64,000 nucleotides of DNA, from positions 310,001 to 374,000 of the forward strand of contig NZ_JAIETU010000002.1 of assembly GCF_019744875.1 (NCBI RefSeq), written 5' to 3'. This stretch comes from Hyphomicrobium sp. Its GTDB lineage: Bacteria; Pseudomonadota; Alphaproteobacteria; Rhizobiales; Hyphomicrobiaceae. This document shows positions 1 to 8,108 of the stretch, piece after piece. The position numbers and the translations under genes were made by a program. Each line of letters opens with the position of its first letter. Position 1 is the stretch's first letter. The notes beneath the pieces are model-generated. The model was not told where the DNA came from. It searched no databases and saw only the letters and a program-made list of their open reading frames with translations.

Positions 1-657
1 AGCCGTGACGCGGCCGCGGGCTGCGAACTCGTCGCCGCCGAAGCCGAGGATGACGAGGTTGCCGGCGATCAGCGGAGCGCTGGTGCTGGTCTCGCCCTTT
101 TCGGGCCAGGCGTGCTTGACGACCCAGGCCTCTTTGCCGGTTGCGGCATCGAGTGCGATCAGGAAGCCGTCGAGCGTGCCGTAGTAGAGCTTGCCGTTGG
201 CGTAGGCCGGTCCCCGATTGACGGTGTCGCAGCAGGCGCGCGGCACGGCCGATTCATCACGGTCGGTGGTCTTGACGTAGTTCCAGATCTGCTTCGGATG
301 GTCGGGGTCCGAGAGATCGAGACCCTGTGCGATGTTGCACTGGGCCATGTTCGGACAACCCGACACGAAGAACAGCATCGGCTTGCCGCCGACGTCTTCA
401 ATGAACAGCGGCTGGCCTTCATGGCCACGCAGGGCGCCGGTCGACTGCGACCAGACCATCTGCAGCTTGCTCACGTTGTCGGTGGTGATGTCCTTCAGCG
501 GCGAATGGCGGGTCAATGAATTGTCGCGCCCGGGGGAACCCCATTGGTTGGGGTCAGCCGCGCGCTTGTCGACCTCGTCGTTTGCGAAGGCGGGGACGGC
601 AAGTCCCAGCATCGCAAACATGAGGCCGCCCGCGAGCAGGCCCATTTTTTTCGTCAT
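1..657 (-). CDS. xoxF: XoxF-type PQQ-dependent methanol dehydrogenase, N-terminal part (runs off the left edge)
   Basis: Periplasmic quinoprotein that would oxidise methanol and related alcohols and pass electrons to a c-type cytochrome. Only the first 219 residues are in the window. A signal peptide (MTKKMGLLAGGLMFAMLGL) ends near AFA. It is followed by DPNQWGSPGRDNSLTRHSPL, the vicinal-cysteine motif PRACCDTVNRG, the propeller repeat LDAATGKEAWVVKHAWPEKG and GGDEFAARGRVTA. This combination matches lanthanide-type XoxF better than MxaF, and among XoxF clades it looks more like XoxF1 or XoxF3 than XoxF5; that clade call is from memory of the family. The Asp pair that would prove lanthanide use lies outside the window. 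Start ATG at 657 follows a strong AGGAGAGGAG ribosome binding site. Confidence 0.88.
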   Translation of the reverse strand, partial: MTKKMGLLAGGLMFAMLGLAVPAFANDEVDKRAADPNQWGSPGRDNSLTRHSPLKDITTDNVSKLQMVWSQSTGALRGHEGQPLFIEDVGGKPMLFFVSGCPNMAQCNIAQGLDLSDPDHPKQIWNYVKTTDRDESAVPRACCDTVNRGPAYANGKLYYGTLDGFLIALDAATGKEAWVVKHAWPEKGETSTSAPLIAGNLVILGFGGDEFAARGRVTA

Positions 658-1016
658 GTCAGGTCTCCTCTCCTATCTTCGAAGGTTTGAGGATTGAGGA
701 GCCAGGCAAAGCACATCCGCCCGCCCGAGAGGTTCAGCAAGAAACCCCGGACGATCCGCTCACGCGAGTATGTGACTTTGGCAGGGCGATCTGGCTCTTT
801 CAGCGAGCCTTATGTCCCGCAACCTACGCTGCAGGCGGACCGCGCTTCTGCTCCCTGGCGTTCAATTCACAAACGTCGGTGAGAGCGAGCGCGTGCAATT
901 CATGCCGAATATGCCTGCGTGGACGCCCTACCCACAGCACGCACGGTAGGGATGTTATACCAGAACTTCGAGAGGGAAATGTCCCATCTCCGCGGGGGCA
1001 TTTTCCCAATCACGGA
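658..1016. other. Intergenic region upstream of xoxF
   Basis: About 360 bases separate the xoxF start from the stop of the SUMF1-family gene, which is read in the same direction. It must carry the xoxF promoter and leader. I see the AGGAGAGGAG ribosome binding site just upstream of 657, but no convincing promoter hexamers, terminator or small gene. Short open frames here have no recognisable protein features. Confidence 0.5.
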
Positions 1017-2126
1017 CTAGTGATCGATTGGCTCGAGCGTGCGCGCGACGCGGAAACCAACACTGAAGTTCCTGAAGTCAGGCACGTTGCGGGCGCGCAT
1101 GCCTGAGCGCATGACCTTGGGCGAGTAGAAGACGGATCCGCCGCGCATGCTGCGCACACCACGCGACGGCGGTTGATCGTCAACAGGAGCGCAATCGTCG
1201 GCACTACGCGGCGCTCCGTTCCTGGGGCCAGACGCATAGTCTTCGCAGTAGAAGTCTGCCGTCCATTCCCAGACGTTTCCGTGGACATTGTGAAGTCCCC
1301 ACGCGTTCGGTGCGAACGCATTGGCTGGCGCCGGCGCTTTTCCGTCCCATTCGCCACCGCACCCCTTGCACGCCGCGCGGGGCGCGCCATCGGCGGGAAG
1401 CGTATCGCCCCACCAGTAGGCCGTTGTCGTGCCGGCGCGCGCGGCAAACTCCCACTCGGCTTCGGACGGCAATCGATAGTCGTGGCCGGTCTTTGCGGTG
1501 AGCCACGCCGCATAGGCCATCGCGTCGTTGAAGCTCACGCCGACGATCGGCTGGCCCGGCGCCGTGAGGTTGTCTCCCAGATTGCGATAGTAGCGGCTCG
1601 ATCCGGTCTCGATGTTGTGCTGCCCGCCTGGCTCGCGCCACTCCGCCGGTTTGCATCCGCCGTCGGCGACGCAGGCTTCGTACTCGGCAACGGTCGTTTC
1701 CAGTGCCGCGATGGCGAACGGCGCGATGGCGACCTCCACTTGGATCTCGTCCTCCATGTGGTCGCGTTCGCTTTCGGGTGTGCCGATCTTGAAGCCCTTC
1801 GGCGACGGCGGCAGGGCGACCAGCACCGGGCAGTCTTTTTCGCAATCCCGGAACGGATTGGCGCCGCCCGCAATCCGCGTCGTCTCCGTGTGTTGCCCCT
1901 TCAGCCCGGCGGGGAACGACAGAACGGCAAGGCCGAGCTCACGGGCGCGCGCGGCAACAGCGTCTTTGTCCTGCGGATTTGCTGTGAGGATCGCCTCGAG
2001 AGCCGCCGCGCTGGTTGCCGATGCGATCTCGGCCGCACCTCCCGCAGCGTGAGCCGGCGCGCTTGCGAACAGCACAGCGACGCCCGCGAAGCAACCGAAT
2101 TGGGAACTTCTCCTGGCGCGGCTCAT
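1017..2126 (-). CDS. Exported SUMF1/EgtB/PvdO-fold (formylglycine-generating-enzyme family) protein
   Basis: 369 residues from the ATG at 2126, which follows GAGAGG. The N-terminus MSRARRSSQFGCFAGVAVLF is signal-like, so the protein is probably periplasmic. The C-terminal two thirds is a SUMF1-type domain: RLPSEAEWEFAARAG, NAWGLHNVHGNVWEWTADFY, MRGGSVFYSPKVMRSGMRAR and a final VGFRVAR. True sulfatase-modifying enzymes carry active cysteines near the RGGS segment. Here that segment has none, so canonical formylglycine generation is unlikely. Several cysteines (DCEKDCP, CVADGGC, CKGC) suggest disulfides in the periplasm. It lies between xoxF and a quinoprotein-associated SoxYZ carrier, so a role in maturing or assisting a PQQ dehydrogenase is possible but inferred. 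Confidence 0.85.
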   Translation of the reverse strand: MSRARRSSQFGCFAGVAVLFASAPAHAAGGAAEIASATSAAALEAILTANPQDKDAVAARARELGLAVLSFPAGLKGQHTETTRIAGGANPFRDCEKDCPVLVALPPSPKGFKIGTPESERDHMEDEIQVEVAIAPFAIAALETTVAEYEACVADGGCKPAEWREPGGQHNIETGSSRYYRNLGDNLTAPGQPIVGVSFNDAMAYAAWLTAKTGHDYRLPSEAEWEFAARAGTTTAYWWGDTLPADGAPRAACKGCGGEWDGKAPAPANAFAPNAWGLHNVHGNVWEWTADFYCEDYASGPRNGAPRSADDCAPVDDQPPSRGVRSMRGGSVFYSPKVMRSGMRARNVPDFRNFSVGFRVARTLEPIDH

Positions 2127-2214
2127 GCCATTGTCCTCTCGAAAAAGCGCGCGTACTCCTATGTTATACTGTTGCTGCAATCAAGCCGGGCCGTTCCGGC
2201 CGTGGAGGACAGAC

Positions 2215-3033
2215 ATGCCCCGTAGCCTCGTGCTCGCCATCGCATCGATCCTTTTCGCAACGCAAGGCTTGGTCGCGACCCAAAGCTCGGCGGCCGAGCC
2301 CGACCTCTGGCCCGGGCTCAAAGAGGAGATCTTCGGAGACCGCGTCATCGCCGAGAACGATGGGGTGATCGCGCTCTTTGCACCTGAAACCGCCGAGGAC
2401 GCCGCGCTGGTGCCGATCAGCGTGCGCTTCCCGCCGAACACGTCGCGGACGATTACATCCATGACGCTGCTCGTGGATCGCAATCCGGCGCCTGTCGCGG
2501 CGACGTTCGAATTCGGAGACGCGTTTCGCAAGGGCGACGATATCGGAGAGCGCCAGCTCGCGACGCGCATCCGTCTCGACAGCTTCTCGCGCGTGCGCGC
2601 GATCGTCGAGACGACCGACGGCAAGCTGCACATGGCCACGCGCTTCGTGATGGGCGCGGGCGGCTGCTCTGCAACCTCGTCGAAGGACATGGAAGCAGCC
2701 CTCGCCGGGATCGGCCGGATCGACATCAAGACGCTGTCTGAGCCTGCGCGCGGCGACGCGTTCCGCGAAACCCAGGTGAAGATCAAGCATCCGAACTTCA
2801 CCGGGTTGCAGATGGATCCCGTGTCGCGCGGCTTCGTCCCTGCCCGCTTCATCGACGATCTCGAAATCAAGAGCGCCGACGGCGTGCTGTTCAAGATGAA
2901 GGGCGGCATTTCGATTTCGGAGAACCCCAACCTGCGCTTCAGCTACGGCACGAGCACGAAGGGTCCGATCGAGGTGACGGCGCGCGATACGAACGGCGAG
3001 CAGTTCACCAGCAAGTCCGACAGCGGCTCGTGA
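2215..3033 (+). CDS. Quinoprotein dehydrogenase-associated SoxYZ-like carrier (fusion protein)
   Basis: 272 residues from the ATG at 2215, which follows TGGAGGA; the leader is MPRSLVLAIASILFATQGL. The first half is SoxY-like and ends in a carrier-arm segment AGGCSATSSKD, whose single cysteine corresponds to the SoxY swinging-arm cysteine but is internal. The second half is SoxZ-like (VKIKHPNFTGLQMDPVSRG, FIDDLEIKSADGVLFKM, NPNLRFSY). This SoxY-SoxZ fusion is a known family that accompanies PQQ dehydrogenases, and its substrate is unknown. It is divergent from the SUMF1-family gene and close to xoxF. Genuine separate soxY and soxZ genes occur at about 52 kb in the same window. Confidence 0.88.
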   Translation: MPRSLVLAIASILFATQGLVATQSSAAEPDLWPGLKEEIFGDRVIAENDGVIALFAPETAEDAALVPISVRFPPNTSRTITSMTLLVDRNPAPVAATFEFGDAFRKGDDIGERQLATRIRLDSFSRVRAIVETTDGKLHMATRFVMGAGGCSATSSKDMEAALAGIGRIDIKTLSEPARGDAFRETQVKIKHPNFTGLQMDPVSRGFVPARFIDDLEIKSADGVLFKMKGGISISENPNLRFSYGTSTKGPIEVTARDTNGEQFTSKSDSGS

Positions 3034-3076
3034 GGGCTGCGCGTAAGCCGCTACTCGTAAGCGCTACTTTCAACCT

Positions 3077-4294
3077 CTACTGGCGCGCGAGCCTTAAGAT
3101 GTCGCGCGCCAGAACGTCGATCCCCTCGCCCACATCCGTGTTGATCAACACCGAGACGGACATCCAGTCCGATGTCTCGGGATGCGCGGCGATGATGTTG
3201 TAGGATGTAAAGCCGGGCACGTGCCCCGAGTGGCTGTAGAGATCCACGCCGCCGGCGTGCTCGATGAACCATCCCATTCCGTAGTAGACGTCCGGCGTGA
3301 CGCGCGCGCCGTCCGAGAACATGGCCCGCTTCAGATCGACGGATATCACGCGTCCGCCCATGAGAGCAGCGTTCCAGCGTGCAAGGTCGGCGATGGAGCT
3401 GGTGATGTCGGCGCTGCCCTTGAGCCAATCGGGCTGGTCGAAAACGGGCTCGCTTCTCGGAATTGCGACGGCGTTGATAGCTCCGGTCTGCGGCTCATCG
3501 ACGAAGCCGGTTTCGGCAAGTCCGGCGGCCGGAAAAATGACATCCCGCAGATAGCGGCGGTGTGCCATCGGCGCAGTCGCGCCGGGACGGACCGCCTCCT
3601 CGATCACCTCGGCCAGCAGAAAGTAGCTCGTGTTCGAATACTCGAACGTGTTCGGCCAGCCAGAGGGAGTGAGCTTCTTGATTTCCGACAGCAGGTCGGG
3701 CGCGGCAATCCGGCCCCAGGGGTTCATCGACGCCGTGGGCGTGCGCGTGAAGTTCGGCAGGTTGGATGTCATCGTGAGCAGCGTGCGCAGGGTCACCGGC
3801 TGCTTGTCGAGATCGCTCGCGAGCCCCGGCCAATGCGCGACGCCCGAGAAGACGCGCGACAAGGGAAGCTCGAGCGTGACTGGCGTGCCGTCTCTCAGGG
3901 TCGCGCCACGGCCGACGAGATCCAGGACAGCGGCGGCCGTAAACTGCTTGGCGAGCGAGCCGATGCGATAGACGGTGTGGGGGCTCGCCGGAACGCCGGG
4001 CGCGGCTTCGCGATAGCCCTTGGCGGCGAGCACGCCCTTGTCGGTCGCGATGCCATACACCAGCGACGCTTTCGGCAGGTCCGCCGCCTGCCGGTCCAGC
4101 TCGGCGAGGAACCTCGCCACCAGCGCGTCCGTGCCTGCGGCTGCTTCCTGCGACCAGTCTGCCGCTCGTGACGGGGAATGGCCGGCAAGAGCGAGCGCGA
4201 ATGCAATCGCGCACCCAATCCACAGGGGCCCGACCCACGGGAACCGCCCGCCAAATGGCGCGCTGCGTACACCCGGTTTGGGAACTTTGTTCAT
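3077..4294 (-). CDS. Periplasmic serine hydrolase, class C beta-lactamase / esterase fold
   Basis: 405 residues with an N-terminal hydrophobic segment (WVGPLWIGCAIAFALALAG) that fits a signal peptide or anchor. The penicillin-binding-protein-like active site is complete: SxxK as GSLAKQF, YxN as YSNTSY and a third motif SHSGHVPGF in place of KTG. HSG in that position is common in esterase and D-aminopeptidase members of the family, so true beta-lactamase activity is not implied. It is convergent with the SoxYZ-like gene and read in the same direction as the mxa operon, but it lies beyond the operon terminator at about 4.45 kb. It is therefore probably independent of methanol oxidation. Confidence 0.88.
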   Translation of the reverse strand: MNKVPKPGVRSAPFGGRFPWVGPLWIGCAIAFALALAGHSPSRAADWSQEAAAGTDALVARFLAELDRQAADLPKASLVYGIATDKGVLAAKGYREAAPGVPASPHTVYRIGSLAKQFTAAAVLDLVGRGATLRDGTPVTLELPLSRVFSGVAHWPGLASDLDKQPVTLRTLLTMTSNLPNFTRTPTASMNPWGRIAAPDLLSEIKKLTPSGWPNTFEYSNTSYFLLAEVIEEAVRPGATAPMAHRRYLRDVIFPAAGLAETGFVDEPQTGAINAVAIPRSEPVFDQPDWLKGSADITSSIADLARWNAALMGGRVISVDLKRAMFSDGARVTPDVYYGMGWFIEHAGGVDLYSHSGHVPGFTSYNIIAAHPETSDWMSVSVLINTDVGEGIDVLARDILRLARQ

Positions 4295-4633
4295 GCCGCC
4301 ACGGCTCGGCCAAAGACGGCAAGACTAGAGCTTTTTTCGAGCCGATCAAATCCCGCAACCGAACATCCCGGGGGGCTACCGACACTCCAGCCGCCATACC
4401 CGGCGAGCGTCACACGCTTTGCAAAAAGGCTCAGCGAAAAAAAAGGGCCGGGCGTCGAGAAAACATAAGGAGGAGACCGCTCACTCGACGCCCGGCTCGC
4501 TGCAAGCCCTCGGACCATAGGGTATCACCCTGACGGCCCACCACGGGATTACATCCCGATATGGATTGCCAGGTTTCCCAATCCCGTAGCCGGTCCCAGT
4601 CCCGGGCGGGCGTCTTGAGCGCGCGCGAGACGC
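4295..4633. other. Intergenic region at the end of the mxa operon
   Basis: About 340 bases between the last mxa gene (stop at 4634) and the start of the serine hydrolase gene. It holds the large terminator described separately. It presumably also holds the hydrolase promoter, which I cannot place. No coding sequence is supported here. Confidence 0.5.
4438..4496 (-). terminator. Rho-independent terminator of the mxa operon
   Basis: A perfect 13-bp inverted repeat, GCCGGGCGTCGAG at 4447-4459 against 4484-4496, encloses a 24-nt loop. Read on the minus strand, the stem is followed immediately by a run of T residues (positions about 4444 down to 4437). It sits about 140 bases after the stop of the last mxa gene and is the first strong terminator in the minus direction after mxaF. 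Confidence 0.85.
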
Positions 4634-4966
4634 CTACATGTCGATCTTCGGCACGTTGTCCGGCAGCGTCCCGTCCGGCAGGCAGGGCCGGCCGGAGGCT
4701 TTGCAGCGGAACATGTTGCGGTCGTCCTTGCTGCATTCGAGCGCGCGGTCTTCCGAGTTGTCCCAGCTCTCGTAACCCCGGCCGAGCGCACCGGCCCGTG
4801 ATGACCACCACTCCTGGGCGGCGACCATGGCCTTTTCCTGCGTCGCTTCCGACGACAGCCCGCTCTCGACGGGATCGCCGCAGTACTTTCCGGCGCTGGC
4901 ATCCGCCGCCACGCCGACCATCAGAAGCACCGTCAGAATAGCCCGGGTCACGCTGCTCGCTTGCAT
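4634..4966 (-). CDS. mxaH: Small exported protein at the MxaH position of the mxa operon
   Basis: 110 residues with a clear signal peptide (MQASSVTRAILTVLLMVGVA ending near ASA). The mature part has five cysteines (KYCGDP, LECSKDD, FRCKAS, PCLPDG) and a tryptophan-rich segment (EWWSSRAGALGRGYESWDNS). I recognise no domain. The symbol comes from gene order: in the mxaFJGIRSACKLDEHB arrangement known from Methylobacterium, mxaH is the second gene after mxaD, which is this place. It is the last gene before the operon terminator and begins 20 bases after the preceding stop. Function is unknown. Confidence 0.62.
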   Translation of the reverse strand: MQASSVTRAILTVLLMVGVAADASAGKYCGDPVESGLSSEATQEKAMVAAQEWWSSRAGALGRGYESWDNSEDRALECSKDDRNMFRCKASGRPCLPDGTLPDNVPKIDM

Positions 4967-4986
4967 CCTGGGATCCTTTTCGGGGG

Positions 4987-5973
4987 TTACGGTGAGGGAC
5001 GCTCGGGGGTCTCATGCAGCACGGCAAGTCCGCGCGGACCGCCGGGCACCTTGATGCGGCGGATCTCTTTCAGGCTCGCAAGATCGACCACGGAAACGGT
5101 GTCGGAAAACCAGTTCGCGACGTAGCAGCGGGCGCCCCCCGCGACGATGACGATGCCTTCAGGGTAAGAGCCGACCTTGACGTGTGCGGGTGGCGCACCG
5201 GCCGCTCCCAATACGGCGATGGTGCCTGACTGCTGGTTCGTGACGAGGACGCGCGACCCGTCACCCACGACAGCCGCGCCATAGGGCATCGCGCCGCTTT
5301 GCATCACGTCGGCGACTTTGAACGTCGTCGTGTCGATCCGAGAGACCGTGCCGCCTTGGACATTCCCCACGTACAGGCTGCGGGCGTCGGGCGAGAGGGC
5401 GATCGCGAACGGCGCGTGGCCCACGGGAACCGTCGCCGCAGCCGTCAGATCGTCCGTGCGGATGACGCTGACGCTGTCGCTTTCGCGGTTGGCGACAAAC
5501 AGCAGTTTCTCGTCGGGCGAGAGAAGGAGGTGCGCTGGCGCGCGCCCCACCTCAACCGTCTTTGCGGGCTCGTTGCCGTCTGCGTCCAGCACGGAGACAT
5601 GCGAGCCGTTCCAGTCGGCGACGAACAGGCGTCCGTCGCGGGCGATGGCCACGCCGAACGGCGAGCCGCCGACCTTGAGCGTCCGCAAGACGCTCTTCTT
5701 GGCGAGATCGACGATCGACACCGCGCCGAGATCGGGATGCGTGACATAGGCACGGCTCCCGTCCGGCGCAATGGCCAGCGCCGCTGGCGCCTTGTCCAGG
5801 GCGATCGCACCGGACGTGGCCTCTGCGCCGTCCTCGATCTCGCTCAGCGTGGCGCCAGTCTGGCTGAGAACGTAGATGCGTTCCGCGGCTGCTGCGCTGG
5901 CGCCGCGGTCCATCAGACCCAGCGCCAGCACCATTGCAAAAACCGCCAGTGACCGGAGGCAGCGCATGCTCAT
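4987..5973 (-). CDS. mxaE: YVTN-type beta-propeller protein at the MxaE position
   Basis: 328 residues, signal peptide then about seven copies of a YVTN-like blade, for example AIAPDGSRAYVTHPDLGAVS, VAIARDGRLFVADWNGSHVS, LLLSPDEKLLFVANRESDSVS and IALSPDARSLYVGNVQGGTVS. Such periplasmic propellers often assist redox enzymes. The gene starts five bases after the mxaD stop and so is translationally linked to the operon. The mxaE name is assigned from the known order after mxaD, not from sequence identity that I can verify. It could scaffold or protect the dehydrogenase complex in the periplasm; that is inference. Confidence 0.68.
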   Translation of the reverse strand: MSMRCLRSLAVFAMVLALGLMDRGASAAAAERIYVLSQTGATLSEIEDGAEATSGAIALDKAPAALAIAPDGSRAYVTHPDLGAVSIVDLAKKSVLRTLKVGGSPFGVAIARDGRLFVADWNGSHVSVLDADGNEPAKTVEVGRAPAHLLLSPDEKLLFVANRESDSVSVIRTDDLTAAATVPVGHAPFAIALSPDARSLYVGNVQGGTVSRIDTTTFKVADVMQSGAMPYGAAVVGDGSRVLVTNQQSGTIAVLGAAGAPPAHVKVGSYPEGIVIVAGGARCYVANWFSDTVSVVDLASLKEIRRIKVPGGPRGLAVLHETPERPSP

Positions 5974-5978
5974 CGGCG

Positions 5979-6512
5979 TCAGCTCTTGCCTTCGACCTTG
6001 GCCTTGAGCGACTCGAGGCCTGCGCGCATGAAGCCGGTCATGGCCTTCACGGCGCTTTCGTCGTTCAGGTTATCCGGCGGGAAGTTGCTGGTGTCGCCAC
6101 GATAGAAGCGGCCGGTCCATGTTACCTCGCTCCCTTCGCCTGCCGGGGTGACGGCAATGGTGGCGGAGTAGAAGCTGACCGGCAGGGCCTCAAGGTTTTC
6201 CGTCGACAAGCGGTAGCCGTACGACATGTCCTTGTCGCTGTACTCGTCGAGACCTTCGACAAGGTTGCCGGTTTCCAGCGTGATCGTGCGCGTGGCGCCG
6301 CTGCCGTTGCCGCCGCTTGCTTCCGCTTTCTTGATGCCGGAGTTCCAGCTCACGTCGCCGAACTCCTTGAGGGCAGCCCACACCTTCGCGGGCGGTGCTG
6401 CGATCGTGATCTTCTCCTCGGCCTTCTGCGGCGTCGGCCCGTGGGCGAGAGCCGGTGCAGCGGCGCCGATCCAGAGAGCCAATGCTCCCATTACGTGTGC
6501 GAACTTCGACAT
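5979..6512 (-). CDS. mxaD: MxaD, periplasmic SRPBCC-family methanol oxidation protein
   Basis: 177 residues from the ATG at 6512; a longer in-frame start would add a stretch without a signal sequence. The signal peptide SKFAHVMGALALWIGAAAPALA is followed by an SRPBCC (START-like) fold: EEKITIAAPPAKVWAALKEF, EGLDEYSDKDMSYGYRLS and the closing helix MTGFMRAGLESLKAKVEG. In methylotrophs MxaD is a periplasmic protein reported to improve interaction of methanol dehydrogenase with its cytochrome cL. It begins 16 bases after mxaL and ends five bases before the propeller gene. Confidence 0.9.
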   Translation of the reverse strand: MSKFAHVMGALALWIGAAAPALAHGPTPQKAEEKITIAAPPAKVWAALKEFGDVSWNSGIKKAEASGGNGSGATRTITLETGNLVEGLDEYSDKDMSYGYRLSTENLEALPVSFYSATIAVTPAGEGSEVTWTGRFYRGDTSNFPPDNLNDESAVKAMTGFMRAGLESLKAKVEGKS

Positions 6513-6528
6513 TCGTGACCTCACTTTT

Positions 6529-7491
6529 CTAGAGTTTCGATGGAGTGCCGCGCAGGAAGGCCGGCGCGGCGTAAAGAGCAACCAGCAACGCGAGCGCGAG
6601 TGCCGCGGGCACCGGGCGCACGTCGACTGCGACCTCAACCGGTCGGGAGCGCGCGTTGCCGGCGATGGTTTCGAGAAGGTTCGGATTGTCGATGAGATCG
6701 ACGTGGGCCAGGCCCGTTTTCGCCCCGATGGCAGCGAGGTGTTCGCTTCTCACGGACGAGAGATGCTCGTCGCCCTGCGGTGCATCCGATCCGAACGGCG
6801 CCCACTTCGGGTGGTAGCCGGGGCGGAGATGTGCGTCAGGCGGCGGGGGGCCGGAATGATTTTCCTGCGGCACGTCCATGGGGCCGTAGCTGCCGATCTC
6901 GTTGCCGTCGTCGTCGTACTTGGGCATCGGCACCTTGTCCTTGCCGCCCACGCCGATCACGACGCCCTTGACCTTGCCGAGCGTGCCTTCGAACTCCGGC
7001 AACGGCACGCCGCGCGGTTCGGGTGGGGCCTCGTGGCCGTCCGTCAGGAACAGAAGGTCGGCCTTCAGATCCTCGGCGATCGTCATGGCGTGGTAGACGC
7101 CCTTGGTGACCATGCTGTCGCCTTCCCACGCCATGCGCCAATCGAGGTTTTGGATGGCGGTTTCGATCGGGGCGAAGTTGTCGCAAACCTCGACCGGATT
7201 GAAGAGCAGGAAGCTGCGGCGCTCGGTGAAGATGCCGAGCCCCAGGCGCGACTGACACGGCAGTTGGGCGAGCAGGCGCTCAAGCGCCGCCTTCGATGCG
7301 TCGAGCCTGCTTTCGGGCTGGCCGGCGTCCGTCATGTCGCGCGTGTTCATGCTGCCCGTCACGTCGACGATGGCGACGAGGTCGTAGACATTGCGCGTGA
7401 GCGTGACGCGCGGCAGCGCCATCGCGAGGCACGTGAGCAGCAGCGCCGCGAGGAGCGCCCAGAACCGGGCATCGTCCAACGGAAGCCGCAT
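6529..7491 (-). CDS. mxaL: MxaL, von Willebrand factor A domain protein for methanol dehydrogenase maturation
   Basis: 320 residues from the ATG at 7491, overlapping the mxaK stop as TGATG; this favours it over a longer in-frame start. One N-terminal membrane helix (FWALLAALLLTCLAMALP), a vWA domain with MIDAS motif VDVTGSMNTRD, then a C-terminal hydrophobic segment (PAALALALLVALYAAPAFL). The bulk is periplasmic by topology. MxaL belongs to the MxaRSACKL set required to assemble active, calcium-loaded methanol dehydrogenase. With MxaC it forms a pair of vWA membrane proteins analogous to the MoxR/vWA metallochaperone systems. Confidence 0.92.
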   Translation of the reverse strand: MRLPLDDARFWALLAALLLTCLAMALPRVTLTRNVYDLVAIVDVTGSMNTRDMTDAGQPESRLDASKAALERLLAQLPCQSRLGLGIFTERRSFLLFNPVEVCDNFAPIETAIQNLDWRMAWEGDSMVTKGVYHAMTIAEDLKADLLFLTDGHEAPPEPRGVPLPEFEGTLGKVKGVVIGVGGKDKVPMPKYDDDGNEIGSYGPMDVPQENHSGPPPPDAHLRPGYHPKWAPFGSDAPQGDEHLSSVRSEHLAAIGAKTGLAHVDLIDNPNLLETIAGNARSRPVEVAVDVRPVPAALALALLVALYAAPAFLRGTPSKL

Positions 7492-8108
7492 CAGGGAAGT
7501 CCCTTCGGCACGCCGGGAAGATCGGTCCAAAGGCGCTTTGGCGCGTCGGGCGGAATGTCTTCGCCTTCCTGGTCGTAGCCTGGGAAATCGCGGACGATGC
7601 GCATGGCGACGTCAAAGTTGTATTTGATATCCCACGCTTCCGGATCCAGGCGCAGCGCCAGGCGGTATTCGTCCTTCGCGAGCCGGGTCATCGGAATGGC
7701 CTTGTCCTGATCGCCGCGCTCGACGAAGGCGATGGCCGAGCGGATGCGCGCGTTGGCGTGGTTGGCCAGCAGGCGCGCGCGCAGCTTCGGATCGTCCATG
7801 GACGAAGACGCATCGAGCAGGGCCTGCGCTTCCTCGCGCCGGTCGCGCGCAATCAGGAATTCCGAGCGGGCGAACAGAACCTCGTCGGACGCCTTGCGCA
7901 GATCGACCGGAATGTCCTCGCCCGCCTTGAGGGCCGCGATGGTTGCGTTGTCGCGGCGAACCTCGAGAATTTGCCAAGTGAGCGCCGCGAGCGCGGCGAC
8001 CGACGCCGCCAGCGCCACGACGAGCGCCGGCAAGCGCACCTTGCGCCAGGCCGCCACGAGCGCCGCTCGGGCTTGCGCTATGAACGCGGATTGCGAACGT
8101 TCCATCAT
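7491..8108 (-). CDS. mxaK: MxaK, membrane-anchored methanol dehydrogenase maturation protein
   Basis: 205 residues. A single N-terminal membrane segment (LPALVVALAASVAALAALTW) is followed by a helical, TPR-like region: DEVLFARSEFLIARDRREEA, ARLLANHANARIRSAIAFVE and AKDEYRLALRLDPEAWDIKY. The start overlaps the mxaC stop by four bases and the stop overlaps the mxaL start, as in other mxa operons. MxaK is required together with MxaA and MxaL for calcium insertion in methylotrophs, although its molecular role is not settled. Confidence 0.9.
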   Translation of the reverse strand: MMERSQSAFIAQARAALVAAWRKVRLPALVVALAASVAALAALTWQILEVRRDNATIAALKAGEDIPVDLRKASDEVLFARSEFLIARDRREEAQALLDASSSMDDPKLRARLLANHANARIRSAIAFVERGDQDKAIPMTRLAKDEYRLALRLDPEAWDIKYNFDVAMRIVRDFPGYDQEGEDIPPDAPKRLWTDLPGVPKGLP

